Origin: MPNO01 sp965205995
Lineage (GTDB): Bacteria; Pseudomonadota; Alphaproteobacteria; MPNO01
NCBI GenBank assembly: GCA_965205995.1
Contig: OZ242200.1
Location: forward strand, 992,001-1,056,000
Length of the DNA stretch: 64,000 nt
Direction: 5' to 3'
Position 1 is the first letter of the stretch. Each line of letters opens with the position of its first letter. Shown here piece after piece: positions 1-8,098 of this stretch. The position numbers and the translations under genes were made by a program. Below the pieces are notes generated by a model. The model saw only the letters and a program-made list of their open reading frames with translations. It was not told where the DNA came from and did no database searches.

Positions 1-17
1 ATCCGGGCAAACGAGCC

Positions 18-1382
18 ATGTACGACCCCAAGACCGTCACTCTGCTCTCGTTCAGCAACGCCGTACCCGGGTTTGTGGACGGGAGCGACACGCCGCGCGC
101 CTATCTGGAACGCTGCATCGGGACCATCGAGGACCGCGAGCCCGCGATCGAGGCGTTCGTCACCCTCAACCTCGACGGCGCGCGCAGGGCCGCCGATGCT
201 TCGACCGCCCGCTACCGGGACGGACGGCCGCTCTCCGAGCTCGACGGCCTGCCGGTCGCCATCAAGGACGTCTTCGAGACCGAGGACATGCCCATGCAGG
301 TGGGCAGCCCCATCTTCGAGGGCCGGTCGTCGGGCTGGGACGCGGCCTGCGTATACGCGCTGCGCAAGGCGGGCGCCGCGATCGTGGGCAAGACCGTCAC
401 CACCGAGTTCGCCTTCGCAACGCCGGGCCCGGCGCGCAACCCCTGGGATGTGGGGCGCACCCCCGGCGGCTCGTCCAGCGGCAGCGGCGCCGCGGTGGGC
501 GCCGGCATGGTGCCGGCCGCGACCGGCTCGCAGGTGCGCGGCTCCATCCTCAGGCCCGCGGCCTATTGCGGCGCCTACACGCTCAAGGCCTCGTACGGCG
601 CGATCAACTCACTCGGCGGCTTCCCGTCCGCACCGAGCCTGATCCATGTCGGCTTCATCGCCGGGACGCTGGCCGACATGTGGATCGCCTCGCATTGCGT
701 CTCGCGCATCGCCGGCGGCGATCCGGGCCATCCCAGCCTCGCGGGCCCTCCGACGCTGCCGCGGCCGGCGAAACCCGATCGCCTGATCCGTCTCGATACG
801 GCCGGCTGGGCGGCCACCACGGAGGAGACCAGGGCCGCGTTCGAAGACTATCTGGGCACGCTTGCCGCCGCGGGAATCGAAATCGTCCGCCGCACCGACG
901 ATCCGGAGATCGAGGCCTATGAGCGGGACCTCGTCGTTCTGCGCGACGTCATGACCCTGATGCTGACCTACGAGGGGCGCTGGCCGCTCGCGATGTACGC
1001 CGACCGGCATTGGGATCTGTTGAGCCCTCGCGTGCAGGAGCGCGTGGCCGCCGGTCGCGAGTTGACGCCGGAGGCGTACGCGGAAGCGCTGGAGTGGTGC
1101 ATCGCCTTCCGCGCTCGGCATCGAACGCTCAGCGGCCGGGCCGACGGGTTCATCACCCTCAACCAGGTCGATCCGGCGCCCGTTGGCATGCCGGTGGGCG
1201 ACGTGGTCTACGGCGAGCCATCGTCGATCCTGGGCTGCCCGGCGCTCAACCTGCCACTGCTCTCGGTGGCAGGGATGCCGCTCGGGGTCCAGCTGATGGG
1301 CTATTTTCGCGAAGACCACCGGATCGTGGCGAGGGCGCATTGGCTGGTGCACGCGGTGCGCGGAATCGACACGCGCGATTGA
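18..1382 (+). CDS. amidase signature (AS) family protein
   Basis: A 454-residue amidase-signature hydrolase that should hydrolyse an amide bond through the Ser-cisSer-Lys triad. The catalytic lysine is K83 in LPVAIKDVFE, the glycine/serine-rich core GGSSSGSGAAVG sits at about residues 150-161, and the nucleophile is S176 in RGSILRPAAYCG. The usual D-T-G-G-S-I is replaced by Q-V-R-G-S-I. The substrate cannot be read from sequence. It is distinct from the true GatA further along, which has the GTDTGGSIRQPA form. The reading frame stays open to the window edge, so an earlier start cannot be excluded, but MYDPKTVTLL fits the usual N-terminal length. A bidirectional terminator follows. Confidence 0.85.
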   Translation: MYDPKTVTLLSFSNAVPGFVDGSDTPRAYLERCIGTIEDREPAIEAFVTLNLDGARRAADASTARYRDGRPLSELDGLPVAIKDVFETEDMPMQVGSPIFEGRSSGWDAACVYALRKAGAAIVGKTVTTEFAFATPGPARNPWDVGRTPGGSSSGSGAAVGAGMVPAATGSQVRGSILRPAAYCGAYTLKASYGAINSLGGFPSAPSLIHVGFIAGTLADMWIASHCVSRIAGGDPGHPSLAGPPTLPRPAKPDRLIRLDTAGWAATTEETRAAFEDYLGTLAAAGIEIVRRTDDPEIEAYERDLVVLRDVMTLMLTYEGRWPLAMYADRHWDLLSPRVQERVAAGRELTPEAYAEALEWCIAFRARHRTLSGRADGFITLNQVDPAPVGMPVGDVVYGEPSSILGCPALNLPLLSVAGMPLGVQLMGYFREDHRIVARAHWLVHAVRGIDTRD

Positions 1383-1415
1383 CGACCGGGGCCGGGCTCA
1401 AGCATCGGAGATAGG

Positions 1416-1440
1416 AAAACCCCCTGAAGACAGGGGTTTT
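1416..1440. terminator. bidirectional intrinsic terminator
   Basis: AAAACCCC at 1416-1423 pairs perfectly with GGGGTTTT at 1433-1440 around a 9-base loop, giving a GC stem with an A-run on one side and a T-run on the other. It therefore works on paper for both the amidase gene from the left and the tRNA gene from the right, which converge here. Confidence 0.7.
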
Positions 1441-1472
1441 AGGAAATTTTTGGGACTATCGGCGGAAAGCAG

Positions 1473-1548
1473 TGGTGGAGCCGAGGGGAGTCGAACCCCT
1501 GACCTCGACATTGCGAACGTCGCGCTCTCCCAACTGAGCTACGGCCCC
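1473..1548 (-). tRNA. tRNA-Ala (anticodon CGC)
   Basis: A 76-base tRNA with encoded CCA. Read on the minus strand, the acceptor arm begins GGGGCCG and pairs with CGGCTCC. It includes the G3:U70 pair that is the alanine identity element. The anticodon loop TTCGCAA gives anticodon CGC (plus-strand 1513-1515), closed by stem CGACG/TGTCG. The T arm contains GGTTCGACTCC. It reads the alanine codon GCG, which is common in this GC-rich sequence. Confidence 0.97.
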
Positions 1549-1566
1549 GTCCACCGAAGGCGCGGG

Positions 1567-1596
1567 ATAATGTCGAGCCGCGCCTGTGGATGTCAA
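1567..1596 (-). promoter_or_regulatory. probable sigma-70-type promoter of tRNA-Ala
   Basis: On the minus strand a perfect TTGACA (-35, plus 1591-1596) is followed after 18 bases by CATTAT (-10, plus 1567-1572; 4 of 6 matches). The tRNA 5' end is 18 bases beyond the -10 box, leaving a short leader for RNase P. Position and match make it the likely tRNA promoter; this is inference from motif only. Confidence 0.55.
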
Positions 1597-1682
1597 GCGT
1601 CCGCCTTGCCGCGCCGCTTGCGTGGCCGATCCGCGGGGGCTAGTTTCGCCCCGCCCGGCGGCAGGAGCGAGACCGCGCGACC

Positions 1683-1985
1683 ATGAATGTCATCCTCGGC
1701 CCGATTCTCGGCATCGTCAGCACGATACTCTGGCTCTATATGTGGCTGCTCATCGTGTCCGTGGCGATGAGCTGGCTGTATTCGTTCAACGTCGTCAACA
1801 CGAGCAACCGGTTCGTCTACGCGATCGGCTATTTCACGCACCGGCTCACCGAGCCGGTCCTGGCGCCGATTCGCCGCTTCATCCCCAATCTCGGCTCGAT
1901 CGACCTGTCGCCGCTGGTCCTGCTGCTGGCCATCGTTTTCCTCCGCAACGTGATCCACAATCTCGCCTTCGAGATCGGCGGATGA
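1683..1985 (+). CDS. YggT family membrane protein
   Basis: A 100-residue protein with two hydrophobic segments, about residues 5-32 (ILGPILGIVSTILWLYMWLL) and 72-95 (LSPLVLLLAIVFLRNVIHNL). They flank the family's polar stretch with the motif TEPVLAPIRRFIP. YggT proteins are small inner-membrane proteins of poorly defined role, linked in some bacteria to osmotic stress or envelope and division functions. The stop overlaps the start of folD in an ATGA junction, so the two are translationally coupled. Confidence 0.85.
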   Translation: MNVILGPILGIVSTILWLYMWLLIVSVAMSWLYSFNVVNTSNRFVYAIGYFTHRLTEPVLAPIRRFIPNLGSIDLSPLVLLLAIVFLRNVIHNLAFEIGG

Positions 1986-2872
1986 GCCGCCTGATAGACG
2001 GCAAGGCGGTCGCCGCCGATCTGCGCGGGCGGGTGGCGGAGGCGGTTGCGGCGCTCGCCGGGCGCGGCATCGTCCCGGGTCTCGCCACCGTATTGGTGGG
2101 CGACGATCCGGCGAGCCGGGTCTATGTCCGCAACAAGATCCGGATGTGCGCCGAGGCCGGCATCCGCTCCATCGAGCACGCGCCGGACGCCGACGTCGCC
2201 GAAACCGCCCTGCTCGATCTCGTCGGCGGGCTGAACGCCGACCCGGAGGTCGACGGGATCCTGGTCCAGCTGCCTTTGCCTGCGGGCATCGATTCCGCCC
2301 GGGTGACCGAGTCGATCGATCCGCTCAAGGATGTGGACGGGTTCCACACCACCAACGCGGGCAGGCTGTCCGTCGGGCTGGAGGCGATGGTGCCGTGCAC
2401 GCCGGCCGGCTGCATGATCCTGCTGCGGACGATCCACCCCGATCCGAAGGGGCTCCGCGCCGTCGTCGTCGGCAGGTCCAACATCGTCGGCAAACCCGTC
2501 GCCCAGCTCCTGCTCGCCGCCCATTGCACCGTGACCATCGCCCATTCCCGCACCGTCGATCTGGACCGGCGCTGCCGGGAAGCCCACATCCTGATCGCCG
2601 CGGTGGGCCGTCCGCGGATGATCAAGGGCGACTGGGTCGGGCCGGGCGCGACGGTGATCGATGTCGGGATCAACCGGGTCGAGGGGCCGGATGGCAAGGG
2701 CGTGCTGGTGGGCGATGTCGAATTCGAGACCGCGAAGGACATCGCCGGCGCGATCACCCCGGTGCCGGGCGGAGTCGGGCCGATGACCATCGCCTGCCTG
2801 CTGCGAAATACGGCGATCGCCGCGTGCCGGCGGCGCGGGATCGAGGTGCCGGCGGCCATCCGCCTGTCCTAA
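1982..2872 (+). CDS. folD: bifunctional methylenetetrahydrofolate dehydrogenase / methenyltetrahydrofolate cyclohydrolase
   Basis: A 296-residue FolD that interconverts methylene-, methenyl- and 10-formyl-tetrahydrofolate with NADP+ in the cytoplasm, supplying one-carbon units to purM/purN-type purine synthesis. The catalytic pair Y48-x3-K52 is present (YVRNK), followed by the substrate motif DGILVQLPLP, the KDVDGFH motif, the dinucleotide-binding VVGRSNIVGKP and the C-terminal TPVPGGVGPMT. Start: the ATG overlaps the yggT stop, and the protein begins with the typical LIDGKAVA. Its TAA stop overlaps the TAG of the convergent transporter gene by two bases. Confidence 0.97.
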   Translation: MSRLIDGKAVAADLRGRVAEAVAALAGRGIVPGLATVLVGDDPASRVYVRNKIRMCAEAGIRSIEHAPDADVAETALLDLVGGLNADPEVDGILVQLPLPAGIDSARVTESIDPLKDVDGFHTTNAGRLSVGLEAMVPCTPAGCMILLRTIHPDPKGLRAVVVGRSNIVGKPVAQLLLAAHCTVTIAHSRTVDLDRRCREAHILIAAVGRPRMIKGDWVGPGATVIDVGINRVEGPDGKGVLVGDVEFETAKDIAGAITPVPGGVGPMTIACLLRNTAIAACRRRGIEVPAAIRLS

Positions 2873-3723
2873 CCCCGCAGCCGCGACTCCCGGACGGTGA
2901 TGAAATAGGTGCTGGCGAAGATCACCCCGGCGCCGGCCCAGGTCCAGCCATCCACGATCTCGTTGAAGAGCAGCCAGCCGAGCCCGGCGGTGAACGGTAG
3001 CCTGAGGAAATCGAACGGCATCACCGCGCTCGCATCCGCCGCGGCGAAGGCCCGCGCCTGGCAGAAATGGGCGGTCCAGCCCGAAACCCCCATCACCAGC
3101 AGCACCGGCAAATCCTCCCAGCCCGGGGTGACCCAGACGAAGAGCGACGGGATCAGGGTCAGCGGCAACATCATCAGGTTCATGTAGAACACGATCACCG
3201 AGGCGGGCTCGGTCGTGGTCAGGAACTTCACCGAGGTCCAGGCCCCCGCGTAGAACGCGCAGGACAGGATCACCGCCAGCATGGGCAGGCTGACCGATTC
3301 CATGCCCGGCCTGACGATCACCAGCGCGCCGAGAAACCCGACCGCCGTCGCGGTCCACCGCGCGGCGTCGACCGTCTCGCGCAGCACCAGCCCGGCGGCG
3401 AGCGTGCAGAACACCGGGATCAGGAAGGACAAGGCGGTCACGTCGCCGACCGGGATGTGGATGAGCCCGTAATACATGCTCAGCATCGCCCCGAAGGCGA
3501 AGGCGGTGCGGACGAAATGCATCGGCAGGCGCCGCGTCCGGAGGCGCGCGAGCCCGCTCCGGGCGATCGTCGGCACGATCAGGAAGATGCCCACCAGCGC
3601 GCGCACGAAGACGATCTCGATCGTCGGGAAGCTGTCCGAGAGCATGCGCACGCTCGCCAGCAGCACGGCGAAGGAGAGCGCGGCGAGCGCCATCCAGAAC
3701 GCGCCGCGCCAGATCGCAGCCAT
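2869..3723 (-). CDS. EamA/DMT-superfamily transporter
   Basis: A 284-residue integral membrane protein with about ten hydrophobic segments in two EamA repeats, an arrangement typical of drug/metabolite exporters. The first repeat holds the family motif at GLIHIPVGDVTALSFLIPVF (about residues 86-105). The second ends in LPFTAGLGWLLFNEIVDGW. Such proteins usually export amino acids, purines or other metabolites; the substrate here is unknown. It lies six bases downstream of argG on the same strand, probably as the last gene of rlmN-argG-transporter. Confidence 0.85.
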   Translation of the reverse strand: MAAIWRGAFWMALAALSFAVLLASVRMLSDSFPTIEIVFVRALVGIFLIVPTIARSGLARLRTRRLPMHFVRTAFAFGAMLSMYYGLIHIPVGDVTALSFLIPVFCTLAAGLVLRETVDAARWTATAVGFLGALVIVRPGMESVSLPMLAVILSCAFYAGAWTSVKFLTTTEPASVIVFYMNLMMLPLTLIPSLFVWVTPGWEDLPVLLVMGVSGWTAHFCQARAFAAADASAVMPFDFLRLPFTAGLGWLLFNEIVDGWTWAGAGVIFASTYFITVRESRLRG

Positions 3724-3729
3724 CGGGCG

Positions 3730-4935
3730 TCAGCGCCGCCGGTTGAGCAGCTTGAGCCTGAGCGCGTTGAGCCGGATGAACCCTTCCGCATCGCGCTGGT
3801 CGTAGACGCTGTCCGCCTCGAAGGTCACATGGGCTTCGGAATAGAGGCTGTTCGGCGACCGCCTGCCGGTGACCGTCACGCTTCCCTTGTAGAGCTTCAG
3901 GCGAACCGTGCCCGAGACCCGCTCCTGGCTCGCATCCACCATCGCCTGGAGCATCTCGCGCTCGGGGGCGAACCAGTACCCGTTATAGACCAGCGAGGCG
4001 TAGCGCGGCATCGCCTCGTCCTTGAGATGCGCCGCCTCGCGGTCGAGGGTGATGCTTTCGATCGCCCGGTGCGCCGCATGGAGGATGGTGCCGCCCGGGG
4101 TCTCGTAGACGCCGCGCGACTTCATCCCGACATAGCGGTTCTCGACCAGGTCGAGCCGCCCGATCCCGTTCATGCCGCCGAGTTCGTTCAAGCGCGCCAG
4201 CAGGGCGGCCGGCGACAGCCCTTCGCCGTCGATCGCCACCGGATCGCCGCGCTCGAAATCGATCTCGATCGTCCTTGCCGCATCGGGCGCGGCCTCGGGC
4301 GAGACGGTGCGGATGAACATCGCCTCGTCCGGCTCGACCCAGGGATCCTCGAGCGCGCGGCCCTCGAAGGAGGTGTGCAGCAGATTGGCGTCGATGGAAT
4401 ACGGAGGCTCGCCGCGCTTGTCGCGCTCGATCGGGATCTGGTGCTTCTCCGCGAAATCGAGCAGCTTGGTGCGCGAATCCAGATCCCATTCGCGCCACGG
4501 CGCGATCACCGTGATACCGGGCTCGAACGCGTAATAGCCGAGTTCGAAACGGACCTGGTCGTTGCCTTTCCCGGTAGCGCCGTGGCTCACCGCGTCGGCC
4601 CCGGTCTCGCGCGCGATCTCGATCTGGCGCTTGGCGATCAGCGGCCGCGCGATGGAGGTGCCCAGCAGGTAGCACCCCTCATAGAGCGCGTTGGCGCGGA
4701 ACATCGGGAATACGAAGTCACGGACGAATTCCTCGCGCAGATCGTCGACATAGATCTCGCGAACCCCCGCCTGCTCGGCCTTCCTCCGGGCCGGTTCGAG
4801 CTCCTCGCCCTGGCCGAGATCGGCGGTGAAGGTGACCACCTCGCAGCGATAGGTCTCCTGGAGCCATCTGAGGATGACCGAGGTGTCGAGCCCGCCGGAA
4901 TAGGCGAGCACCACCTTTTTCACGTCTTCGGCCAT
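3730..4935 (-). CDS. argG: argininosuccinate synthase
   Basis: A 401-residue enzyme joining citrulline and aspartate with ATP in arginine synthesis (cytoplasmic). The ATP-pyrophosphatase loop AYSGGLDTSVIL is at residues 10-21. Other family blocks seen are SHGATGKGNDQVRFE, IAPWREWDL, the LGGMNGIGRLDLVENR region and the substrate-binding GRRSPNSLYSE. Start: ATG at 4935 preceded by a strong GGAGGGGAG ribosome site. The frame stays open far upstream, but that extension is out-of-frame shadow of rlmN. It sits 29 bases downstream of rlmN. Confidence 0.97.
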   Translation of the reverse strand: MAEDVKKVVLAYSGGLDTSVILRWLQETYRCEVVTFTADLGQGEELEPARRKAEQAGVREIYVDDLREEFVRDFVFPMFRANALYEGCYLLGTSIARPLIAKRQIEIARETGADAVSHGATGKGNDQVRFELGYYAFEPGITVIAPWREWDLDSRTKLLDFAEKHQIPIERDKRGEPPYSIDANLLHTSFEGRALEDPWVEPDEAMFIRTVSPEAAPDAARTIEIDFERGDPVAIDGEGLSPAALLARLNELGGMNGIGRLDLVENRYVGMKSRGVYETPGGTILHAAHRAIESITLDREAAHLKDEAMPRYASLVYNGYWFAPEREMLQAMVDASQERVSGTVRLKLYKGSVTVTGRRSPNSLYSEAHVTFEADSVYDQRDAEGFIRLNALRLKLLNRRR

Positions 4936-4964
4936 CTCCCCTCCCCTTGTGAAAAGCGCCGGGT

Positions 4965-6080
4965 TCAGCCCGCCCGCGCCCGGGCCGGCACGCGCACGCT
5001 CTCGGATTTGAGCTGGCCGCAGGCGGCCAGGATGTCGCGGCCGCGCGGGGTGCGCACCGGAGAGGCGTAGCCGGCGCGGTTGACGATCGCGGCAAAGCGC
5101 TCGATCGCCTTCGGCGTGGAGCATTCGAAGGGTGCGCCGGGCCAGGGGTTGAAGGGGATCAGGTTCATCTTGGCGGGGATGCCGCGGACCAGGCGGACCA
5201 GGGCGCGCGCATCCGCTTCCGAATCGTTGACGCCCTTCAGCATCACGTATTCGAAGGTAATGCGCCGCGCGTTGCGCCCGCCGGGGTAGTCGCGGCAGGC
5301 CGCCAGCAGCTCGGCGATCGGGTAGCGCCGGTTGAGCGGGACCAGTACGTCGCGCAGCTCGTCCGTCACCGCGTGGAGCGATATCGCCAGCCTGACCCCG
5401 AGGTCGCGCCCGACATCGGCGATCCTGGGCACCACGCCCGCGGTCGACAGCGTGATCCGCCGCCGGCTGATCGCGATGCCCTCCATGTCCATGACGATGT
5501 TCATCGCCTTGACGACGTTGTCGTAGTTGTAGAGCGGCTCGCCCATCCCCATCAGGACGATGTTGGACAGGAGCCGCTGGCCGTTCTCCGCCACCGGCCA
5601 CTCGCCCAGCGCGTCGCGCGCCAGCATCACCTGGCCGACGATGTCGCCGGCCGTGAGGTTGCGCACCCAGCTCTGGGTGCCGGTGTGGCAGAACGAGCAG
5701 TTGAGGGTGCAGCCGACCTGGGAGGAAACGCAGAGCGCGCCCCGGTCGTCTTCGGGGATGAAGACGGTCTCGGCCTCGCTGCCGTCGGCGAAACCGACCA
5801 GCCATTTGCGCGTGCGGTCCACCGCAACCTGTGCGCTGGATACGTTGGGCCGCGAAATCGCGAAATGCTCGGCGAGGAGAAGGCGCAGCGGCTTGGCGAG
5901 CGTCGTCATCGCGTCGAACCCGGTCGCGCCGCGGCAGTAGATCCAGTGCCAGACCTGCTTGGTGCGGAAGGCGGGCAGGCCGAGCGCGGCGAGCGCCGCG
6001 CCCATTTCCTCGCGCGACATCCCTACGAGGTCGCGGCGCGTCCCGGCCTCGGGCGCGATATCGGCTTCAAGGGTCGTCAT
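4965..6080 (-). CDS. rlmN: dual-specificity 23S rRNA / tRNA adenine-C2 methyltransferase
   Basis: A 371-residue radical-SAM enzyme that methylates C2 of A2503 in 23S rRNA and A37 of some tRNAs. The 4Fe-4S cluster motif CxxxCxxC appears as CTLNCSFC at about residues 117-124, followed by HTGTQSWVRNLT. The SAM-binding MGMGEPLYNYDNV comes next, and the C-terminal catalytic cysteine is in RGRDILAACGQL. Start chosen at MTTLEADIAP; the longer frame upstream has no family similarity. First gene of the rlmN-argG cluster, divergent from the ferritin-like gene. Confidence 0.95.
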   Translation of the reverse strand: MTTLEADIAPEAGTRRDLVGMSREEMGAALAALGLPAFRTKQVWHWIYCRGATGFDAMTTLAKPLRLLLAEHFAISRPNVSSAQVAVDRTRKWLVGFADGSEAETVFIPEDDRGALCVSSQVGCTLNCSFCHTGTQSWVRNLTAGDIVGQVMLARDALGEWPVAENGQRLLSNIVLMGMGEPLYNYDNVVKAMNIVMDMEGIAISRRRITLSTAGVVPRIADVGRDLGVRLAISLHAVTDELRDVLVPLNRRYPIAELLAACRDYPGGRNARRITFEYVMLKGVNDSEADARALVRLVRGIPAKMNLIPFNPWPGAPFECSTPKAIERFAAIVNRAGYASPVRTPRGRDILAACGQLKSESVRVPARARAG

Positions 6081-6168
6081 GGCCGGCACTATACCGCGCC
6101 GCCGCTTTGACATCGAAGGGTCGCGTGGCTTATTCGGAACCCGGACGGAACCGGGTGGAGAGGGCGCG

Positions 6169-6909
6169 ATGACCGACCATGCCGCCGCGCTGATCGCGGC
6201 CGCGAAACCGTTCTGGGACGCCGAGGCGGAGATCACGAGGCGGTTCTTCGCCGGCCCGCCGAGCCGGGACGACTACATCCACTACCTGCGTTCGGCGGTC
6301 TACAAGGAGCTCAACCCGGCGATCGGCTACGGCCCGACGGACGGCTTCGCCAACGGACTCCATATGGAATTCTGCGGGATCGTCGAGCGCTTCAGGGGGC
6401 TCGACGACGACATCGACCGGCGCGACATGCTGGGCGCGCTCAAGATGATGACCGAGGAGTTCGAGCATTATGTGGTGCTCGCCGAGGTGCTCGAATTCGT
6501 GCTCGGACGCAAGCTCGCCCCCGGCGACGCGAAGCAGCTTCCCGAAGACGTGAAGCTCAACGAGATGCGCCGGGCTCACGTCGAATCGGGCGATCCCCGC
6601 CTGGTCGCGGCGATGGGGCTCACCGAGGGCGGCGGCGCCAGCACCTTCCGCGAGGCATCGAAGCTCTCGGGCGGCGCGCTCGAAGAAAAGCTCGCCGCCG
6701 CGATGAAGATCATCCACGACGACGAAAAGGACCATTACGAGGACGCGGCCGCCGATGCCGCCGAGGCGGTCCGCACGCAAGACGACCTCGCGCGGATGAA
6801 ACGCGCCATCCGCGAGGTGTCGATCCAGCGGGTGCTGATGCGGAACGAGCAGTTCCGCTTTCAGATGAGCGGGGACGAGATCGACAGCCTGATCGCCGGG
6901 AACCCGTAG
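6169..6909 (+). CDS. hypothetical protein, probable di-iron ferritin-like fold
   Basis: A 246-residue, strongly helical, acidic protein with no signal peptide or membrane segment. I do not recognise a named family. Its helices carry an E / ExxH / E / ExxH set: E67 (HMEFC), E97-F-E-H100, E153 (GLTEGGG) and E186-K-D-H189. This is the ligand pattern of ferritin-like di-iron carboxylate proteins, so iron or another metal bound in a four-helix bundle is inferred; oxidase, hydroxylase or storage roles are all possible. Start ATG has GGAGAGG nine bases upstream. It stands alone, divergent from rlmN, with a palindromic repeat right after its stop. Confidence 0.6.
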   Translation: MTDHAAALIAAAKPFWDAEAEITRRFFAGPPSRDDYIHYLRSAVYKELNPAIGYGPTDGFANGLHMEFCGIVERFRGLDDDIDRRDMLGALKMMTEEFEHYVVLAEVLEFVLGRKLAPGDAKQLPEDVKLNEMRRAHVESGDPRLVAAMGLTEGGGASTFREASKLSGGALEEKLAAAMKIIHDDEKDHYEDAAADAAEAVRTQDDLARMKRAIREVSIQRVLMRNEQFRFQMSGDEIDSLIAGNP

Positions 6910-6910
6910 G

Positions 6911-7027
6911 GCGTCCTTCGATACGCCCCTTCGGAGGCTACTCAGGATGAGGGGATTTTTTGAGGCACACCAACCTCTCCTCATCCTGAGTAGCCCCGGA
7001 CTTGATCCGGGGTGTATCGAAGGACGG
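6911..7027. repeat. nested inverted-repeat intergenic element, copy 1
   Basis: Outer arms CGTCCTTCGATAC (6912-6924) and its exact complement (7014-7026) enclose perfect 15-base inner arms CTACTCAGGATGAGG (6938-6952) and CCTCATCCTGAGTAG (6979-6993). The transcript could fold into a long hairpin. A second copy lies at about 62771-62890 and a single outer arm at 8567-8583. It occupies the convergent gap between two genes. Confidence 0.8.
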
Positions 7028-7051
7028 CATGCGAAAGCCGGAAGGCCGGGA

Positions 7052-7885
7052 TCAGCGCCGCATGTAGCGGGCGACCTCCGGGGACGACATGACTTCGTCG
7101 ACGTAGGAGAAGCTGCCCTTTTCCATCGCTTCGGTCGCCGCCGCGACGACGCCGCTCATCGCCGCGCGGTACAGCGACGTCGCGAGGCTGATGCGCCGCA
7201 CGCCCGCCGCCGCGAGATCGGCTACCGGAAAGGACTTGCCCGCGATGCCGGCCATGAAGTTGACCGGCTTGGATACGGCACCGCACACCGCGCCGACCGC
7301 CGCCATGTCCGGCAACGCCGGCGCCATCAGGACATCGGCCCCGGCGCGTTCGTAGGCCTGCAGCCGGGCGATGACCTCGTAGAGGTCCGGAAGGCCGCGG
7401 ATGAAACATTCGCTCCGCGCGGTCAGCGTGAAGCGAAAGCCGACCGACCGGGCGGCCTCGGCCGCCGCGGCGATGCGTTCCGCGGCCAGGTCGCGGTCAT
7501 AGAACGGATTGTCCGCGTCGCCCGTATAGTCCTCGATGGTGCACCCGACCAGCCCCGCCTCGGCCGCCAGCGTCACGGTTTTCGCCGCAATTTCGGGTTC
7601 GTGGCCGAAGCCGTTCTCCAGATCGGCCGAAACCGGCAGCTCGACCGCGTCCACGACGGCGCGCGCATGGTCCAGGGCCTCGTCGCGCGTGACCTCGCCG
7701 TCGCACCGGCCGAGCGTGCCGGCGAAACCGCCGCTCGTGGTCGCCAGCGCCTCGAACCCCAGACCGGCCAGGATGCGGGCCGAACCGGCATCGAACGCGT
7801 TCGCGAGGATGAAAGGCTCCGCGCCCCGGTGCAGGGCGTGGAAGCGCTCGGCCTTTTCGGCCTGGGTGGATGGGGCGTCGACCAT
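7052..7885 (-). CDS. isocitrate lyase / PEP mutase superfamily protein
   Basis: A 277-residue TIM-barrel protein of the PEP mutase/isocitrate lyase superfamily. These enzymes cut or form C-C or C-P bonds of 2-oxo- or 2-hydroxy-acids using Mg2+. The family blocks are ATTSGGFAGTLGR (substrate loop), PVSADLENGFG at the metal site, GCTIEDYTG, and LTARSECF. The KKCGH loop of true isocitrate lyases is absent, so a lyase of the PEP-mutase-like group (annotated oxaloacetate decarboxylase or 2-methylisocitrate-lyase-like) is likelier. Start ATG 7885 has GGAGAG ten bases upstream; an in-frame GTG six codons earlier overlaps that site and is less likely. Confidence 0.85.
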   Translation of the reverse strand: MVDAPSTQAEKAERFHALHRGAEPFILANAFDAGSARILAGLGFEALATTSGGFAGTLGRCDGEVTRDEALDHARAVVDAVELPVSADLENGFGHEPEIAAKTVTLAAEAGLVGCTIEDYTGDADNPFYDRDLAAERIAAAAEAARSVGFRFTLTARSECFIRGLPDLYEVIARLQAYERAGADVLMAPALPDMAAVGAVCGAVSKPVNFMAGIAGKSFPVADLAAAGVRRISLATSLYRAAMSGVVAAATEAMEKGSFSYVDEVMSSPEVARYMRR

Positions 7886-7976
7886 GGATGCGGCTCTCTC
7901 CACTGAATCCAGCCCGTGCGATGCTGCGGCCCCGATACCCCCGTGTCAACGGATCGCGCCGGCCATTCCCCCAACC

Positions 7977-8071
7977 CGTCATGCCCGGACTCGTTCCGGG
8001 CATCTCCGTCGACCGGTCGGGTTGAGTTCGGCGGGCGGCGTGGATGGCCGGAACAAGTCCGGCCATGACGC
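7977..8071. repeat. palindromic intergenic repeat, second type
   Basis: The segment opens with CGTCATGCCCGGACTCGTTC and closes with GGAACAAGTCCGGCCATGACG, arms that are reverse complements apart from a few mismatches. Each arm also contains its own short hairpin (CCCGGA..TCCGGG; GGCCGGA..TCCGGCC). The style matches short palindromic repeats scattered between genes in many alphaproteobacteria. Only this copy is in the window. It fills the gap between the VOC gene and the PEP-mutase-like gene. Confidence 0.7.
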
Positions 8072-8098
8072 GGCGGGGACAGGACCCGTATCGCCCAT

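Noticed and set aside
18..1382. The first amidase as a second gatA
   Set aside because: Its nucleophile motif is QVRGSILRPA, and it has no gatB or gatC partner nearby; the true gatA is at 11113-12594.
1450..1686. A 78-residue plus-strand frame over the tRNA (GSRTPDLDIANVALSQLSYGP)
   Set aside because: It is the antisense translation of tRNA-Ala, a familiar false gene; it has no ribosome site.
3067..5070. A 667-residue plus-strand open frame
   Set aside because: It is antisense to the transporter and argG, with Arg/Asp/Gly-rich low-complexity composition typical of GC-rich shadow frames.
7052..7885. Assignment as isocitrate lyase of the glyoxylate shunt
   Set aside because: The protein is too short and lacks the KKCGH loop.
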